NCBI RefSeq assembly: GCF_000826685.1
Contig: NZ_JROO01000008.1
Span: forward strand, 1 to 60,883
DNA from: Streptomonospora alba
GTDB taxonomy: Bacteria; Actinomycetota; Actinomycetes; Streptosporangiales; Streptosporangiaceae
Direction: 5' to 3'
DNA: 60,883 nucleotides
Part shown: positions 60,269 to 60,883 of the stretch, one piece after another
Layout: each line of letters opens with the position of its first letter
Position numbering within the stretch: position 1 is the first letter of the stretch
Translations under genes and position numbers: made by a program
The notes under the pieces: generated by a model
Databases searched by the model: none
What the model saw: only the letters and a program-made list of their open reading frames with translations
Told to the model about the DNA's origin: nothing

Positions 60269-60883
60269 TCAGCGATCAGAGGCCTCTGGGGCTTCTTGTT
60301 CATCGTTTTGGCCGTCGGGCGGCCGCCACGGGGCGGGCAAGACCACTACCTCTGGCTCTCCGCGCTCGATGGCGGCCAGTAGCCCGATGGGGCACGTACC
60401 CTCGGCCTCGTTGAAGTCCACCTGCCCGCCGGTGAAGTGGGCCCCGTTGAAGTCCACCTTCCCATCGGTGAAGCGGGCCCCGTTGAAGTGCACCGTCGCA
60501 CCGGTGAAGTGGGCCTCGGTGAAGTTCACCGTCGCGCCGGTGAAGCGGGCACTGGTGAGATCACCGCCGTCGAAGACGGCGCCGGTGAAGTCGTAGTTCT
60601 TGCCCCGCCAGCGGGTGGGCTCGCGCAGGCGGTCGCCGATGACACGGAGGACGGTGTGCCGCACTTCGCGGAAGGAGGCGAACTCCAGCTCGCGGTCGCG
60701 GTGCTCGGCCCTCTCTTCTTCGGTGGCCTCCTCGGGCAGCGGGTCGGGGGCGGGGGTGTAGGGCATGCGCAGGTAGGCGCACAGCACGTCGATGACCATC
60801 TGCACCAGGTCGTCCCGGCCCGGCGGGGCGTCGTCGGCCAGGTGGGCCAGGGCGTGCACACCGGCCAGCCGCACGGCGGCGTG
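60269..60883 (-). CDS. Pentapeptide-repeat protein, 5' end outside the window
   Basis: At least 204 codons are read to the right edge and the frame continues beyond it. The visible part begins VRLAGVHALAHLADDAPPGR and LVQMVIDVLCAYLRMPYTPA, a known actinobacterial head before pentapeptide repeats. The repeats follow (YDFTGAVFDGGDLTSARFTG, then several FTGATVNFTEAHF-like units). They form a right-handed quadrilateral beta helix. Such proteins are cytosolic scaffolds or act in signalling complexes; the role here is unknown. An internal ATG at 60874 is not taken as the start because homology continues upstream. Confidence 0.85.
   Translation of the reverse strand, partial: HAAVRLAGVHALAHLADDAPPGRDDLVQMVIDVLCAYLRMPYTPAPDPLPEEATEEERAEHRDRELEFASFREVRHTVLRVIGDRLREPTRWRGKNYDFTGAVFDGGDLTSARFTGATVNFTEAHFTGATVHFNGARFTDGKVDFNGAHFTGGQVDFNEAEGTCPIGLLAAIERGEPEVVVLPAPWRPPDGQNDEQEAPEASDR

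Overview
The window is about 61 kb of very high-GC DNA from an actinomycete. GTG starts, ATGA/GTGA stop-start overlaps, an isorenieratene-type carotenoid cluster, a SapB/AmfS-like class III lanthipeptide cluster and an IdeR/DtxR-type iron box all point to a filamentous actinobacterium. A member of the Nocardiopsaceae/Streptosporangiales or a Streptomyces relative is my best guess, inferred from gene content only.

Left part (0.6-13.9 kb): a two-domain universal stress protein, then an SDR/DUF2867 protein, a DNA photolyase and a TspO protein. These lead into two carotenoid blocks. crtY is divergent from crtT-crtU, and crtE-crtI-crtB plus a Rieske protein are read toward them. Together they should make isorenieratene from FPP. 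The photolyase and TspO neighbours suggest a light or oxygen stress programme.

15.1-21.8 kb: a complete class III lanthipeptide operon with synthetase LanKC, a 41-residue precursor whose core nearly equals SapB, two strong hairpins, and two half-size ABC exporters. No RamR/AmfR-type regulator is next to it.

21.9-37.4 kb: a beta-helix protein divergent from a TetR regulator with a zinc-ribbon tail; DUF2243 and CtaG; a GAF-ANTAR protein; a MerR-GyrI regulator; a siderophore uptake operon (binding protein and two permeases) behind an IdeR-like box, with an AraC regulator; an amidohydrolase; and a tightly overlapping operon of acyl-CoA dehydrogenase, PIG-L deacetylase, methyltransferase and glycosyltransferase.

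37.6-49.1 kb: a catabolic island with an MFS carrier, FAD dehydrogenase, DUF1446/AtuA-like protein, DUF4387 protein and a tartrate/malate-type dehydrogenase. It is framed by two copies of one regulator-operator-transporter junction that have decayed reciprocally. At the left copy the GntR gene is dead and the MFS gene is intact; at the right copy the GntR gene is intact and only a stop-containing MFS stub remains. A broken hydantoinase-B gene, an NPPY methyltransferase fragment and an acyl-CoA-ligase-like fragment mark repeated recombination. A TetR-flavin monooxygenase pair with tandem operators closes the region.

49.1-56.1 kb: a graveyard of mobile DNA with an IS3 remnant inside a TPR-like gene, fragments of two serine recombinases, a Tn3-transposase-like N-terminus, and an aminoglycoside-phosphotransferase-like gene among them. 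A DUF4352 protein and a secreted SapA-like protein also lie here.

56.4-60.9 kb: a striking two-gene locus. One product fuses a thioredoxin-like CxxC head, an internal Tat signal and a ten-cysteine tail (fulvocin/halocin-like layout). The other is an alpha/beta-hydrolase-like protein without a normal catalytic triad. A perfect 16-bp palindrome lies upstream. An HNH-like protein, a 42-residue membrane protein and a pentapeptide-repeat protein cut by the window edge follow.
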